Shown here: positions 13,733-21,237 of the stretch, piece by piece
How positions within the stretch are numbered: position 1 is the stretch's first letter
Layout: every line of letters begins with the position of its first letter
The notes under the pieces: generated by a model
Databases searched by the model: none
What the model was told of the DNA's origin: nothing
Seen by the model: only the letters and a program-made list of their open reading frames with translations
Translations under genes and position numbers: made by a program
Assembly: GCA_030639305.1 (NCBI GenBank)
Contig: DAOWCY010000118.1
Location: 1-22,299, forward strand
Length of the DNA stretch: 22,299 bases
Reading direction: 5' to 3'
Source of the DNA: JAGLQA01 sp023135565
Lineage (GTDB): Bacteria > Acidobacteriota > Aminicenantia > UBA2199

Positions 13733-13762
13733 ATTATACCATGACTAATGAGCGATGGTCAA
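13733..13762 (-). promoter_or_regulatory. Sigma-70-type promoter of mtgA
   Basis: On the minus strand there is TTGACC (13762..13757), an 18-nt spacer and a perfect TATAAT (13738..13733). The predicted start is about 13726, which gives a leader of about 38 nt. Confidence 0.65.
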
Positions 13763-13942
13763 TGTTCAATGGTCCAGGAAAGGTGAAGGTAACACCCTTT
13801 CTTTAACTTCCGGGTGAGAGTTTTTTTAAGTAAGTTTTAGAAAAAAACAAGTTTATCGTTAAAATTTAACAATATAAGGAGCGTTCTGCGCAGCGAAATG
13901 CATCCATTTTGGTATTATTTTAAAATAATTTTAAAAATTTAC
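13763..13942. promoter_or_regulatory. Divergent mtgA/yacL intergenic region with palindromes
   Basis: This stretch of the 346-bp divergent spacer holds GTTTTAGAAAAAAAC (13834..13848, the same motif as in the tatA upstream region), a GTTAAA-A-TTTAAC dyad (13858..13870) and a perfect 16-bp palindrome ATTATTTTAAAATAAT (13914..13929) that ends 13 bp before the -35 box of the yacL-like promoter. The last could be an operator or an UP-like A/T element. There is no gene. Confidence 0.5.
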
Positions 13943-13972
13943 TTGCTTCTACTATTTTATTCGTGGTATAAT
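13943..13972 (+). promoter_or_regulatory. Sigma-70-type promoter of the yacL-ispF-der unit
   Basis: TTGCTT (13943..13948), an 18-nt spacer, then a perfect TATAAT (13967..13972). The predicted start is about 13979, giving a leader of about 55 nt with AGGAG before the ATG at 14035. Confidence 0.65.
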
Positions 13973-14034
13973 GAGTGTTACGGTTATTTTAGTTCTTTGA
14001 CTTAAAAACTATAGTTTAGCCCAGGAGAAAAAAA

Positions 14035-15021
14035 ATGATACTTTATATTTACAAATTCATTTTTATTGCAATTTTTGCTTTAATAGGTTATTATTATCCA
14101 CCCTTTCGCGGCACTTCAAGTGAAGTAGGGGCCATAATCGGCGCCGTCTTTGCCCTGGCCCTTGCATTATTGTCGCTAAGGATAAAAAAAACCGAGTTAA
14201 AATACATTTGGTCCACTACCATCGGTGTTTTAGGCGGTGCATTGGTCGGCTTTATCATTTTCAAAATGTTAGAATTGACGGTTATCTCTTCTCAAACCTA
14301 TGTGTATTTTAAGACCCTGTTTCTATTTGGATTTCCTACCACGGGCTTGTTTATCGGCATAAATAAACCCAATATGTTTTCACCACTCAATATCAGGGAA
14401 TTTTTCAGGGGAAGCAGCGCTTTCACCGATTCCTTTGTTCTCGATACCAGCGCCATAATCGACGGGAGAATTGTACCCATTACCCTTTCCGGGTTTATTG
14501 AAGGCGAAATTATTATCACCCAGTTTGTTCTTGCCGAGCTGCAAGCCATTGCCGACTCTAATGATCCCTCTAAAAAAGTCAGGGGCAGAAGAGGTCTCGA
14601 AGTGATAGAAAAACTTAGAAACAATACCCAGATATCGGTTACTATAATCAATAAAAACCTGCCCAGCATCAAAGAAGTCGATCAAAAAATCGTTGTGCTG
14701 GCCAAAGAACACAACTTCAAGATAGTCACCAACGACCTGAACCTGAGTAAAATCGCTCAATTACAGGATATAAAAGTGCTGAATGTGAATGAACTGGCTT
14801 TTGCCTTGAAACCCATCGTTTACCCGGGAGAACATTTGCGGGTGCAGATCAGCAAAGAAGGAAAAGAGAAGAAACAGGGAATTGCCTATTTAGAAGACGG
14901 CACAATGATCGTTATCGATGATGCTAAATACGATATCGGCAAAACCTTAGATATCGAAGTCACCTCTGTTTTGCAGACCACTTCCGGCAAAATGATATTC
15001 GGCAAAAGAGGCTACAATTAA
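14035..15021 (+). CDS. yacL: PIN-TRAM membrane protein (YacL-like)
   Basis: The product has 328 residues: four N-terminal transmembrane segments (within about 1-118), then a PIN nuclease-like domain (about 135-255, beginning FVLDTSAIIDGRI, with E in VLAELQAIADS and IVTNDLNLSKIA carrying the later acidic positions), and a C-terminal TRAM domain (about 265-328, GEHLRVQISKEGKEKKQGIAYLEDGTMIVI). The order TM-PIN-TRAM is that of YacL/PilT-N proteins, which in Firmicutes lie beside ispD and ispF, as here with ispF. The PIN acidic residues suggest metal-dependent RNase activity tethered to the membrane, but the family role is poorly known. AGGAG lies 8 nt before the start. It is probably the first gene of a run through der. 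Confidence 0.85.
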   Translation: MILYIYKFIFIAIFALIGYYYPPFRGTSSEVGAIIGAVFALALALLSLRIKKTELKYIWSTTIGVLGGALVGFIIFKMLELTVISSQTYVYFKTLFLFGFPTTGLFIGINKPNMFSPLNIREFFRGSSAFTDSFVLDTSAIIDGRIVPITLSGFIEGEIIITQFVLAELQAIADSNDPSKKVRGRRGLEVIEKLRNNTQISVTIINKNLPSIKEVDQKIVVLAKEHNFKIVTNDLNLSKIAQLQDIKVLNVNELAFALKPIVYPGEHLRVQISKEGKEKKQGIAYLEDGTMIVIDDAKYDIGKTLDIEVTSVLQTTSGKMIFGKRGYN

Positions 15022-15086
15022 GGGGGCGCGGGCCCCCAGCCCCCCTGGCTCTTATCCCCTCCCCACGTGTAGGGGCCGGAGGCAAA
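15022..15086 (+). promoter_or_regulatory. GC hairpin and repeat-like Shine-Dalgarno tail before ispF
   Basis: Right after the yacL stop is a perfect hairpin GGGGGC-GCGG-GCCCCC (15022..15037). The ispF ribosome site GGAGG (15078..15082) sits in GGGGCCGGAGGCAAA, which is nearly the tail of the 90-bp repeat (GGGCCGCCGGAGGCA). A repeat end may have supplied the ribosome site. Confidence 0.45.
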
Positions 15087-15090
15087 CGTA

Positions 15091-15582
15091 ATGATAAAGA
15101 TAAGATCAGGAATCGGTTACGACATACACAGGATAAAAAAAGGCGCGGGTCTCTATTTAGGAGGCATAAAAACTGCGGACGATCTCCAATTTGTGGCACA
15201 CTCAGACGGGGATGTCTTGATACATGCTCTAATCGATTCTCTTTTAGGAGCAGTAGGAGAAAAAGACATCGGCGAATATTTTCCCGATGATGACCCTGCT
15301 TTTAAAGATATTAAAAGCGAAATACTCCTAAAAAAAAGTGTAGAAATTCTAAAGAATAAAAATTTCGAGATATTAAACATCGACTGTGTGGTTATTGCCG
15401 AAATCCCCAAACTAAGCCCCTTTAAAGAGAAAATTAAAAAGAAAATCGCCTCTATTCTCTCTATCCCGGCCGGGGATTTTAACCTCAAGGCCAAGACAAA
15501 AGAGAAGATAGAGACGGATATGGTGGGTAGGGGAGAAGCTATCGAATGTTACTGTATCTCCTTAGTCAGGTATACCGGGTAG
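15091..15582 (+). CDS. ispF: 2-C-methyl-D-erythritol 2,4-cyclodiphosphate synthase
   Basis: The product has 163 residues, a normal length. It converts CDP-methylerythritol 2-phosphate to the cyclic diphosphate with release of CMP, in the non-mevalonate (MEP) route to isoprenoids. The signature SGIGYDIHRI (6-15) carries metal ligands D11 and H13, and the third ligand H45 is in AHSDGDVLIHALIDSLLGA. DIGEYFPDDDP follows, and the C-terminal KTKEKIETDMVGRGEAIEC shows the usual conserved end. GGAGG lies 8 nt before the ATG. The gene is followed by der after three bases (TAG-AAA-ATG), so translation is likely coupled. Confidence 0.96.
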   Translation: MIKIRSGIGYDIHRIKKGAGLYLGGIKTADDLQFVAHSDGDVLIHALIDSLLGAVGEKDIGEYFPDDDPAFKDIKSEILLKKSVEILKNKNFEILNIDCVVIAEIPKLSPFKEKIKKKIASILSIPAGDFNLKAKTKEKIETDMVGRGEAIECYCISLVRYTG

Positions 15583-15585
15583 AAA

Positions 15586-16905
15586 ATGGAGAAAACACCC
15601 TTAATAACCATCGTCGGTGTACCGAATACAGGTAAATCTACCTTTTTTAACAGGGTTATCGGCCAACGAAAAGCCTTAATCCATTCTGATCCGGGCATGA
15701 CCAGGGATATATACAAAAAACCTTTTTCCATAAACAGCAGACGGTATTATCTCCAGGATTCAGGCGGTTTTTTTCTCGGCAGCGATATCATCATCGATGA
15801 GATAAATAAAAGAATATTCAGGGAAGTAGGCCAATCGGACCTAATTATTTTTTTATTCGACGGCAAGCGGGAGATGTTGGGATATGAGAAAGACCTGTAC
15901 TTAGACATTAGAAAGATCAATAATAATATTATCCCGGTTATCAATAAAGTAGACAACCCTAATAAATTCGCGCTGCCCTCTTCGTATTATCCCTTAAAAT
16001 TGGATTTCTTATACACCTCGGCGGAACATAATCTCGGCTTCGATGAAGTGCTGGAAAAGATAGAAGAAATGTGCACCGGGAGCGCGGAAAAAAATGGCAC
16101 GGGAACCGCTGCCGGGCCCAGGATAAGTATTGCCGGCAAACCCAATGTCGGCAAGTCTTCGCTAATAAATAAAATATTAAATGATGAATTTGTTATTGTC
16201 AGCCCCCTTCCCGGCACCACCAGGGATTCGGTAGACCTGGAAATCAAACGGAAAAAGAAGACATTTACCTTAGTCGATAATGCCGGCATCAGGAAGCTGC
16301 AAAAAGTGAAAGAAAGGACTGAGAGCGCCGCGGTTATCCGCGCAGAGAAGGACATCAAGAATGCCGATATCATTATATTTGTGGTGGATGTTTCTAAGAA
16401 GATCGATCAAAACGATCTATTGATTGCCCACAAAATATTGAAATCGGCCAAACCTGTGATTATCGCCTGTAACAAGTGGGACCTCATTAAAGATAAAGCC
16501 GATGCCGAGGGCATTTTAAAAAAAATAAAAAAGAAGTTTAACTTTCTCTATTTTGCCCCGGCGATCATCGTTTCCGCAGTAACAGGTAAAAATGTTTTTA
16601 GCCTGATCGACCGGGCGGAGGCTATCCACGATAAAATGACCGTTAAAATTAAGACTGCCCGTCTGAATAAAGTGATCCGGGAGATACTTAACGGGCAAAA
16701 ATTCATCACCGAATCGGGCAGTATGTTTAATCCCAAATATATGTCTATCGAGTCTTACAAACCTTTCTTTATCAACTTTTATACAAGTTCTAAATACAAA
16801 CTAAAACCCTTCCATGAGAAATACCTGAAAAAAAGGATAGCGAAAGAATTAGACTTAGAAGGTATCCCGGTATTTATCAAAATATCGTCAAAAGCCAGGA
16901 AATAA
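15586..16905 (+). CDS. der: Ribosome-assembly GTPase Der (EngA)
   Basis: The product has 439 residues with two tandem G domains and a C-terminal KH-like domain, the diagnostic Der architecture. Domain 1 has G1 GVPNTGKST (about 11-19), G3 DSGG in place of the usual DTGG, and G4 NKVD. Domain 2 has G1 GKPNVGKSS (about 185-193), G3 DNAGIR (usual DTAGIR) and G4 NKWD. The KH-like end reads PFFINFYTSSKYKLKPFHEKYLKKRI. Der helps late maturation of the 50S subunit. The asparagine/serine changes in the two G3 motifs are mild and not obviously inactivating. No clear Shine-Dalgarno sequence is seen, which fits coupling to ispF three bases upstream. Confidence 0.95.
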   Translation: MEKTPLITIVGVPNTGKSTFFNRVIGQRKALIHSDPGMTRDIYKKPFSINSRRYYLQDSGGFFLGSDIIIDEINKRIFREVGQSDLIIFLFDGKREMLGYEKDLYLDIRKINNNIIPVINKVDNPNKFALPSSYYPLKLDFLYTSAEHNLGFDEVLEKIEEMCTGSAEKNGTGTAAGPRISIAGKPNVGKSSLINKILNDEFVIVSPLPGTTRDSVDLEIKRKKKTFTLVDNAGIRKLQKVKERTESAAVIRAEKDIKNADIIIFVVDVSKKIDQNDLLIAHKILKSAKPVIIACNKWDLIKDKADAEGILKKIKKKFNFLYFAPAIIVSAVTGKNVFSLIDRAEAIHDKMTVKIKTARLNKVIREILNGQKFITESGSMFNPKYMSIESYKPFFINFYTSSKYKLKPFHEKYLKKRIAKELDLEGIPVFIKISSKARK

Positions 16906-16971
16906 TTCCACCATGGCTGCGATTCAATTTCGGCGCAGGAAAGCCGGTAATAAGCGATAGGAGAACCTGTT

Positions 16972-17556
16972 ATGATAAAATTAGCTATATTCGATATGGA
17001 CGGCACGGTTTTTGAGAGTTACTTGAACTGGGCGGAAATAAAAGAAAACTTAGGTATCGAAAGTAACATATTAAAAGAGATCTATAAAAATAACCGGGTA
17101 GACCGGGTTAAGCTGGCTAAACTCGAAGGGTATGAAGAGGAGAATACTTTAAGAACCGCCCCCATCAAAGGAATTGCCGGGTTTCTATCCTTTCTTAAAT
17201 CCAGGCCGGTGGATACTGCCCTGGTGACAAATAACAACAAAAAAAACACCGCTTATTTGCTGGAAAATTTCTCGCTGCGATTCGATACTGTAATCACCAG
17301 GGAGAAAAAATTGTGGAAACCGTCACCTGATCCCTTTTTCCACGTGATGGACCTGTACCGCCGCGACGTGAAGGAAACCATTGCCATAGGGGACAGCCAT
17401 TATGACGTAAAAGCCGCTAAAGAGGCCGGGATAGCAAATATTTTTATCATAAAAAACGAAGTTTCGCAAAAATTGAGCGACAACGATATCGTCTATTTCA
17501 AAGATTACCACGACTTAAAAAAGATTTTAGAAAGCGGTCTTTTCGAAAAAGAGTAG
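16972..17556 (+). CDS. HAD-superfamily hydrolase (phosphoglycolate phosphatase-like)
   Basis: The product has 194 residues. All four HAD motifs are present: I FDMDGTV (nucleophile D8, acid D10), II LVTNN, III lysine in KLWKPSPDP, and IV GDSHYDVKAA. The small helical cap between motifs I and II (about 15-60) makes it a subfamily IA phosphatase of the Gph/PpaX type; the real substrate cannot be told. TAGGAG lies 8 nt upstream of the ATG. It sits 66 nt behind der on the same strand. The spacer contains a CTGCG/CGCAG stem-loop, so it may be read in the same transcript. Confidence 0.85.
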   Translation: MIKLAIFDMDGTVFESYLNWAEIKENLGIESNILKEIYKNNRVDRVKLAKLEGYEEENTLRTAPIKGIAGFLSFLKSRPVDTALVTNNNKKNTAYLLENFSLRFDTVITREKKLWKPSPDPFFHVMDLYRRDVKETIAIGDSHYDVKAAKEAGIANIFIIKNEVSQKLSDNDIVYFKDYHDLKKILESGLFEKE

Positions 17557-17566
17557 GGGAGTCGTA

Positions 17567-17584
17567 ATGTCGACACGTCGACAT
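17567..17584. promoter_or_regulatory. 18-bp palindrome upstream of parA
   Basis: ATGTCGAC-AC-GTCGACAT has perfect 8-bp arms and lies 31 bp upstream of the parA -35 box. It does not match the usual parS sequence (TGTTTCACGTGAAACA). It could be an operator for ParB or another regulator, a lineage-specific parS-like site, or part of a terminator for the HAD gene, although no T-run follows. Confidence 0.5.
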
Positions 17585-17614
17585 AAAGAATATAAAATAT
17601 TCCCTTAGAATCTC

Positions 17615-17643
17615 TTGACAAAAGGCTTTAAATTGACTAAGAT
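17615..17643 (+). promoter_or_regulatory. Sigma-70-type promoter of parA-parB
   Basis: A perfect TTGACA (17615..17620), a 17-nt spacer, then TAAGAT (17638..17643). The start is about 17650, so the leader is about 83 nt. It contains a small GCCAT-GTA-ATGGC hairpin just before the AAGGAG ribosome site. Confidence 0.7.
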
Positions 17644-17732
17644 TAACCTTAAGTTTTGGGTCGGCGCCCCCGCCCTATATTATGTAAAACATGTTGTTTA
17701 TTACCGCCATGTAATGGCAAAAAGGAGCTAAA

Positions 17733-18488
17733 ATGGTTATTACAATTGCAAATCAAAAAGGAGGAGTCGGTAAAACAACCTCTTCCGTCAATCTTGCGGC
17801 AGCATTCTCATTCTTAGGTTACAAGACACTCCTGGTGGATATGGATCCCCAGGCCAATTCGACGGTCTCTTTCATCGATCCCCAGGGTATTCGATTTTCG
17901 ATTTTCGATTTTCTTGAAGGCAGCGATGTTTCATTCGAAGAGGTGTTGCAAAAAACCGATATAAACAACCTCTCTATCTTACCCGCATCGATCTCATTGG
18001 CCAAGTTGGAATCGAAGTTAATCAGTGAAATCGACGGGCATTTCAGGTTAAAAGATAAGATCGACAGTGTCAAGTACAAGTATGATTTTATTATAATAGA
18101 CACGCCGCCCACTTTAGGTATGATAACCATAAATTCCTTAGTAGCAGCTTCTCATTTGCTTATCCCTATACAGGCCTCATATTTTGCTTTAGAAGGCACC
18201 GACGATCTCTTAGAAACCTTTGAAAAGGTAAGAGCCAGGAGTAATCCGGATTTAACGATTTTAGGCGTTGTAATAACGCTCTATGATAAAAGGACGGTTA
18301 TAGCTAAAGACAGCGAGTCCCATATCCAAAAATTATTCGGTGATAAAGTGTTTAAGACCTATATATCGAGGAATGTGCGCCTGGAGGAGAGTCCGGCCTA
18401 TAAAGAGTCTATCTTTACTTTTGCCCCTAATTCTAAGGGAGCTTCAGAATACCGACAATTGGCGGAGGAGATCGTAAAACATGCCTAA
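17733..18488 (+). CDS. parA: Chromosome-partitioning ATPase ParA (Soj)
   Basis: The product has 251 residues. It is a deviant Walker-A ATPase: KGGVGKTT (9-16), the A-prime box LVDMDPQANST, and FIIIDTPPTLG as Walker B. The length (about 250, no N-terminal helix-turn-helix) marks it as the chromosomal Soj type rather than a plasmid type Ia ParA. It forms ATP-dependent gradients on the nucleoid that move ParB-bound origins. AAGGAG lies 6 nt before the ATG. It has its own promoter and overlaps parB by 8 nt (ATGCCTAA), so the two products are translationally coupled. Confidence 0.95.
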   Translation: MVITIANQKGGVGKTTSSVNLAAAFSFLGYKTLLVDMDPQANSTVSFIDPQGIRFSIFDFLEGSDVSFEEVLQKTDINNLSILPASISLAKLESKLISEIDGHFRLKDKIDSVKYKYDFIIIDTPPTLGMITINSLVAASHLLIPIQASYFALEGTDDLLETFEKVRARSNPDLTILGVVITLYDKRTVIAKDSESHIQKLFGDKVFKTYISRNVRLEESPAYKESIFTFAPNSKGASEYRQLAEEIVKHA

Positions 18489-19341
18489 AAAAGTTGGTTT
18501 ACCCGATTTTGTAAAATCGAAATATGATAATCACTTAGTGGAGGAAATTGCAGACAGGACTCGCACTTCTGTCATTCGCAATATTCCTTTAGAAAAATTA
18601 CTCCCTAATGTAATGCAGCCCAGGAAAGATTTTGGAGATTTGAACGAATTAGCGGAATCGATAAAAGAGAAGGGCATCCTTGAACCGATATTGGTTAGAC
18701 CCAGGAACGGCCAATTCGAGATAATTGCCGGGGAGAGGCGTTGTAAAGCCGGTAAATTGGCCGGTCTTAGAGATATCCCGGCTATTGTCTATGATATTGC
18801 CGACAATGAAGCATTAGAAATATCTATAATAGAGAATGTACAGAGAAAAGACCTGAATATTTTTGAGCATGCTTTTTCTTTAAAATCTTTGTCCGATCTC
18901 TATGGCTATACGCACCGGGATATTGCTCAAAAAATAGGCAAATCGCGGGTCACGGTTACTGAGTTAATCAGGGTAACCGACCTGCCGCCGGATGTGGTCG
19001 AAAGGTGTTCCGAGCTAAGTATAACCTCCAAAACCTTCCTTTCCGAACTGGTTAAATTAGAGAGTAGGGAAGAGATGCTTGCGGTTCTGGATAGTTATGA
19101 AGAAAAACCTTTCTCGAGAGATAAAATCAAGGAGCACAGGAAAGGAAAAGAATCGGCTGACAATCCTAAAGAGCAGCGGGACAAAGCCTATAAATTTAAT
19201 TTTGCTACTGATGATAAAGCGATCGAGATAAATTTCAATATAAACAAAAAGGGTGTTGGAAAAGATAAAGTGATCGAAATCCTGGAAAAACTAATTGTAG
19301 ACATCAAAGCAGATAAGATAAAGGGCTTTAAGTTAAAATAA
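18481..19341 (+). CDS. parB: Chromosome-partitioning protein ParB (Spo0J)
   Basis: The product has 286 residues. The N-terminal CTPase domain has the C-motif GERRCKAGKLAG (84-95) and the P-motif ENVQRKDLN (118-126). The central helix-turn-helix reads GYTHRDIAQKIGKSRVTVTELIRV. After a charged linker comes a C-terminal dimerisation domain (about 235-286). ParB binds parS and spreads as a CTP-dependent clamp. I could find no good parS in the window. The ATG overlaps the parA stop by 8 nt. The gene is followed by non-coding sequence with a repeat copy. Confidence 0.94.
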   Translation: MPKKVGLPDFVKSKYDNHLVEEIADRTRTSVIRNIPLEKLLPNVMQPRKDFGDLNELAESIKEKGILEPILVRPRNGQFEIIAGERRCKAGKLAGLRDIPAIVYDIADNEALEISIIENVQRKDLNIFEHAFSLKSLSDLYGYTHRDIAQKIGKSRVTVTELIRVTDLPPDVVERCSELSITSKTFLSELVKLESREEMLAVLDSYEEKPFSRDKIKEHRKGKESADNPKEQRDKAYKFNFATDDKAIEINFNINKKGVGKDKVIEILEKLIVDIKADKIKGFKLK

Positions 19342-19360
19342 AAAACCTGGACTCTTGAGA

Positions 19361-19450
19361 ACTCTGCCGGGCGATTTCACCACGAAGGAAGCAATTAGCA
19401 AACAGCTTGCAGCAGAGGGAAACCGTTAGTCGCTCCACAGCCGGGCAGAG
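19361..19450 (+). other. Possible structured RNA after parB
   Basis: CTCTGCCGGG (19361..19370) pairs with CCGGGCAGAG (19441..19450) with one mismatch. Just inside, GCGA pairs with TCGC, and smaller pairings (AAGC/GCTT, GCAA/TTGC) are possible. The block ends exactly where repeat copy D begins. It may be a leader-like extension of the repeat or a small RNA. No promoter or terminator of its own is evident, so this is weak. Confidence 0.3.
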
Positions 19451-19540
19451 GCAGCGGGTGAGCGCCTTTGATTTTCAATTATAAAAAGTTTTGATCAAAC
19501 TTTTTTAAAAGTTTGGCCCCCGGCAGGGCCGCCGGAGGCA
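19451..19540 (+). repeat. 90-bp structured intergenic repeat, copy D
   Basis: Full length. It differs from B and C2 mainly in the spacer (ATTATAAAAAG for ATAATCAGAAG) and in the loop of the A/T hairpin (CAAACTTTTTTAAAAGTTTG), so pairing is preserved. The terminal block GTTTGGCCCCCGGCAGGGCC plus GCCGGAGGCA is identical. With copy E it shares a further 8 bp or so (GGGCAGAG) to the left. Confidence 0.88.
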
Positions 19541-20257
19541 AGCGGATGGCATCCGCTTGATGAGTTCGCAGCCAAACAACAAGAAGGCTCAGTCCATCAT
19601 TCATCACTCAAAATTCATAATTCAGAGCACCATCTCTCTTTACGGCTTTCATTGTTTACGTCGGATAAGATATATTATGTAAACCAAATAGTATTGAGCT
19701 TTAAAAACAGGCGTATTTTGGATCGCTTGCCTGCTGGCCCCATCTATTATTTGCTTCTCTTTGCACCCGCGCCCGGTCAAGCTGGAACCAAAAAGAAACA
19801 GAACCGGCTGCAAGCCCCAAAAAGCCCGCGATGCGGACAGGTTCCAAATTACAAATCCTGCCGGGAACACAATTTGGCTGCCGGTAAACAAGTTCGACGC
19901 GACGCAGTTGCGACCAACAACAGTCCGCGCCTTCCCCTGGTGGCCCTGTATGGCCGGGAATGACGGTGTTGGGCCTCGCGTAAACGGAGACAAGCCGCTC
20001 AGCAGGCTTACAGCGACGTTCACGCAGCCTTGTTATTGCAGTCATGCCCTGGAAAAGCCCATCTTTCTATCACTTTAAGATCGATTTCGATTACCCAAAA
20101 ACCAAAAGTTCCAGGCTGATTGCATTTAGGGCCATTACCACTTCCCGGCAGAATATTTTTTTGCAAGCCTGGATACCGTCTATTCTGGATACCGTCTATT
20201 ATAGAGGACTTACAGTGCAAAACAATAAAAACGATTATTGATTGACCAGCCAAAATT
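19541..20257. other. Long stretch without a convincing gene
   Basis: Several ORFs of 60-120 codons overlap here on both strands, but none has a ribosome site with recognisable protein character. A GTTTAC/GTAAAC inverted repeat lies at 19654..19684. A perfect 16-bp tandem duplication (unit CTGGATACCGTCTATT) lies at 20169..20200. The G+C-rich middle (about 19720..20040) lacks stops in several frames and could be decayed coding or structured RNA sequence. I cannot identify it. Confidence 0.4.
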
Positions 20258-20301
20258 CCCCTCTTGAGACTTGCCAGGAGGTGGCGCTGAGGGGCTTTTT
20301 T
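20258..20301 (+). terminator. Orphan intrinsic terminator
   Basis: CCCCTC (20258..20263) pairs with GAGGGG (20289..20294), with an inner GCCA/TGGC stem (20273..20285), then C and a run of six T. It is oriented for plus-strand transcripts, yet no recognisable gene lies upstream before parB, about 900 bp away. It therefore suggests an unannotated transcript ending here. Confidence 0.65.
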
Positions 20302-20654
20302 GCTTTTTGCCCCGAAGTGACGGGGTGTGTTAGCTCGGTGAATAGCATGTTCGGCAATCGATGCGCCAAACCGGGGTAAATGTTGTCCGGATGGATGTTA
20401 TGCAAAAATCCGATAGCCTCGAAAGTAATGACTTTTGCGCCTATTCGCATCATGATTTTTAATATAAATCTATTTTTTTGATTTCGGCGATTAGGTTTGC
20501 CGGAATTTCCTACAGTGTCCCCTACTCCGAAACCGGTACGGTCAAAGCTGTTAGAGGAAAATGATGTACTTAAAACGCTAATAACGACCGGCAGCGGACG
20601 CAGCCATGCGCCCCCATATTACTCTCGGACAAATCCGCCGCTAAATCCGGTTTA
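20302..20654. other. Non-coding stretch downstream of yjbQ
   Basis: It lies beyond the stop of the minus-strand yjbQ gene. A CCCCG-AAGTGA-CGGGG hairpin (about 20309..20325) is followed by mixed sequence. A 72-codon minus ORF (20235..20453) runs through the terminator hairpin and looks spurious. I see nothing else that can be supported. Confidence 0.35.
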
Positions 20655-21062
20655 CTAATCACCGGGAACTATTTTTAGATGCACCCGGCGGCTGCGCGGC
20701 CCGTCGAATTCACAAAAGAAAATACCCTGCCAGGTGCCGAGAACCAACCGGCCGGCGCTTATAATCAGGGTCTCCGATGCAGAAAAAAAACTCGACATCA
20801 GGTGCGAAGGAGAATTACCTTCCATATGCTTAAAATAGCTTTCATGAGGAAACTTTTTCTTTAAAAAGGATTCCATATCGGTTCTAACCGAAGGATCGGC
20901 ATTCTCATTGATGGTAATCCCGGCAGTAGTGTGAGGCGTGTACACCAGGAGAAGACCATCCGCTGTACCCGATTCTTTCACGTACTGCTTTACTTCGTGG
21001 GTAATGTCTATGAATTCGATATAACGATTACTTCTTACTTCTAAAGTTATATAACCTGCCAT
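20655..21062 (-). CDS. yjbQ: YjbQ/UPF0047 family protein
   Basis: The product has 135 residues, the normal length. Family hallmarks are VYTPHTTAGITINENADPSV (about 40-59), a histidine-bearing segment GNSPSHLMSS, and the conserved end LGTWQGIFFCEFDGPRSRRV. YjbQ proteins are small beta-rich oligomers with a conserved His/Glu/Asp cluster. They have been named secondary thiamine-phosphate synthases on the basis of complementation, but the physiological role is unsettled. The ribosome site GAGG stands 9-10 nt before the ATG. Upstream lies repeat copy E in the same orientation as the gene, then AMMECR1. Confidence 0.92.
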   Translation of the reverse strand: MAGYITLEVRSNRYIEFIDITHEVKQYVKESGTADGLLLVYTPHTTAGITINENADPSVRTDMESFLKKKFPHESYFKHMEGNSPSHLMSSFFSASETLIISAGRLVLGTWQGIFFCEFDGPRSRRVHLKIVPGD

Positions 21063-21084
21063 TTTTTCTTTTCCTCATTCCTTT

Positions 21085-21173
21085 TGCCTCCGGCGGCCCT
21101 GCCGGGGGCCAAACTTTTGTAAAAGTTTGAACAAAACTTTTTATAATTGAGAAACAAAGCGCTCACCCGCTGC
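21085..21173 (-). repeat. 90-bp structured intergenic repeat, copy E (inverted)
   Basis: An 89-bp copy on the minus strand, between AMMECR1 and yjbQ and reading in their direction. The A/T hairpin loop is altered (CAAACTTTTACAAAAGTTTG) with the stem intact. The GC block and the GCAGCGGGTGAGCGC block are unchanged. Its GGAGG-bearing tail ends about 22 nt before the yjbQ start codon. Confidence 0.88.
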
Positions 21174-21237
21174 CTCTGCCCCAAAGCGGTTAAACGCTCC
21201 AAGCCTTCGATATTCATCATTCTTCACCCCTGTTCCC

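Noticed and set aside
17341..17350. CACGTGA core as a parS site
   Set aside because: Only the central 7 bp match parS, the flanks do not, and it is inside the HAD coding sequence.
19384..19398. SRP (4.5S) RNA suspected from GAAGGAAGCA
   Set aside because: The conserved GUCAGG-UCCGGAAGGAAGCAGC context and the matching opposite strand are missing; only the short string agrees.
19649..20078. Overlapping ORFs of 100-125 codons on both strands
   Set aside because: There are no ribosome sites and no recognisable protein character; several frames are open at once because the sequence is G+C-rich and stop-poor.
20235..20453. 72-codon minus-strand ORF
   Set aside because: It runs through the terminator hairpin, with no ribosome site seen and no family resemblance.
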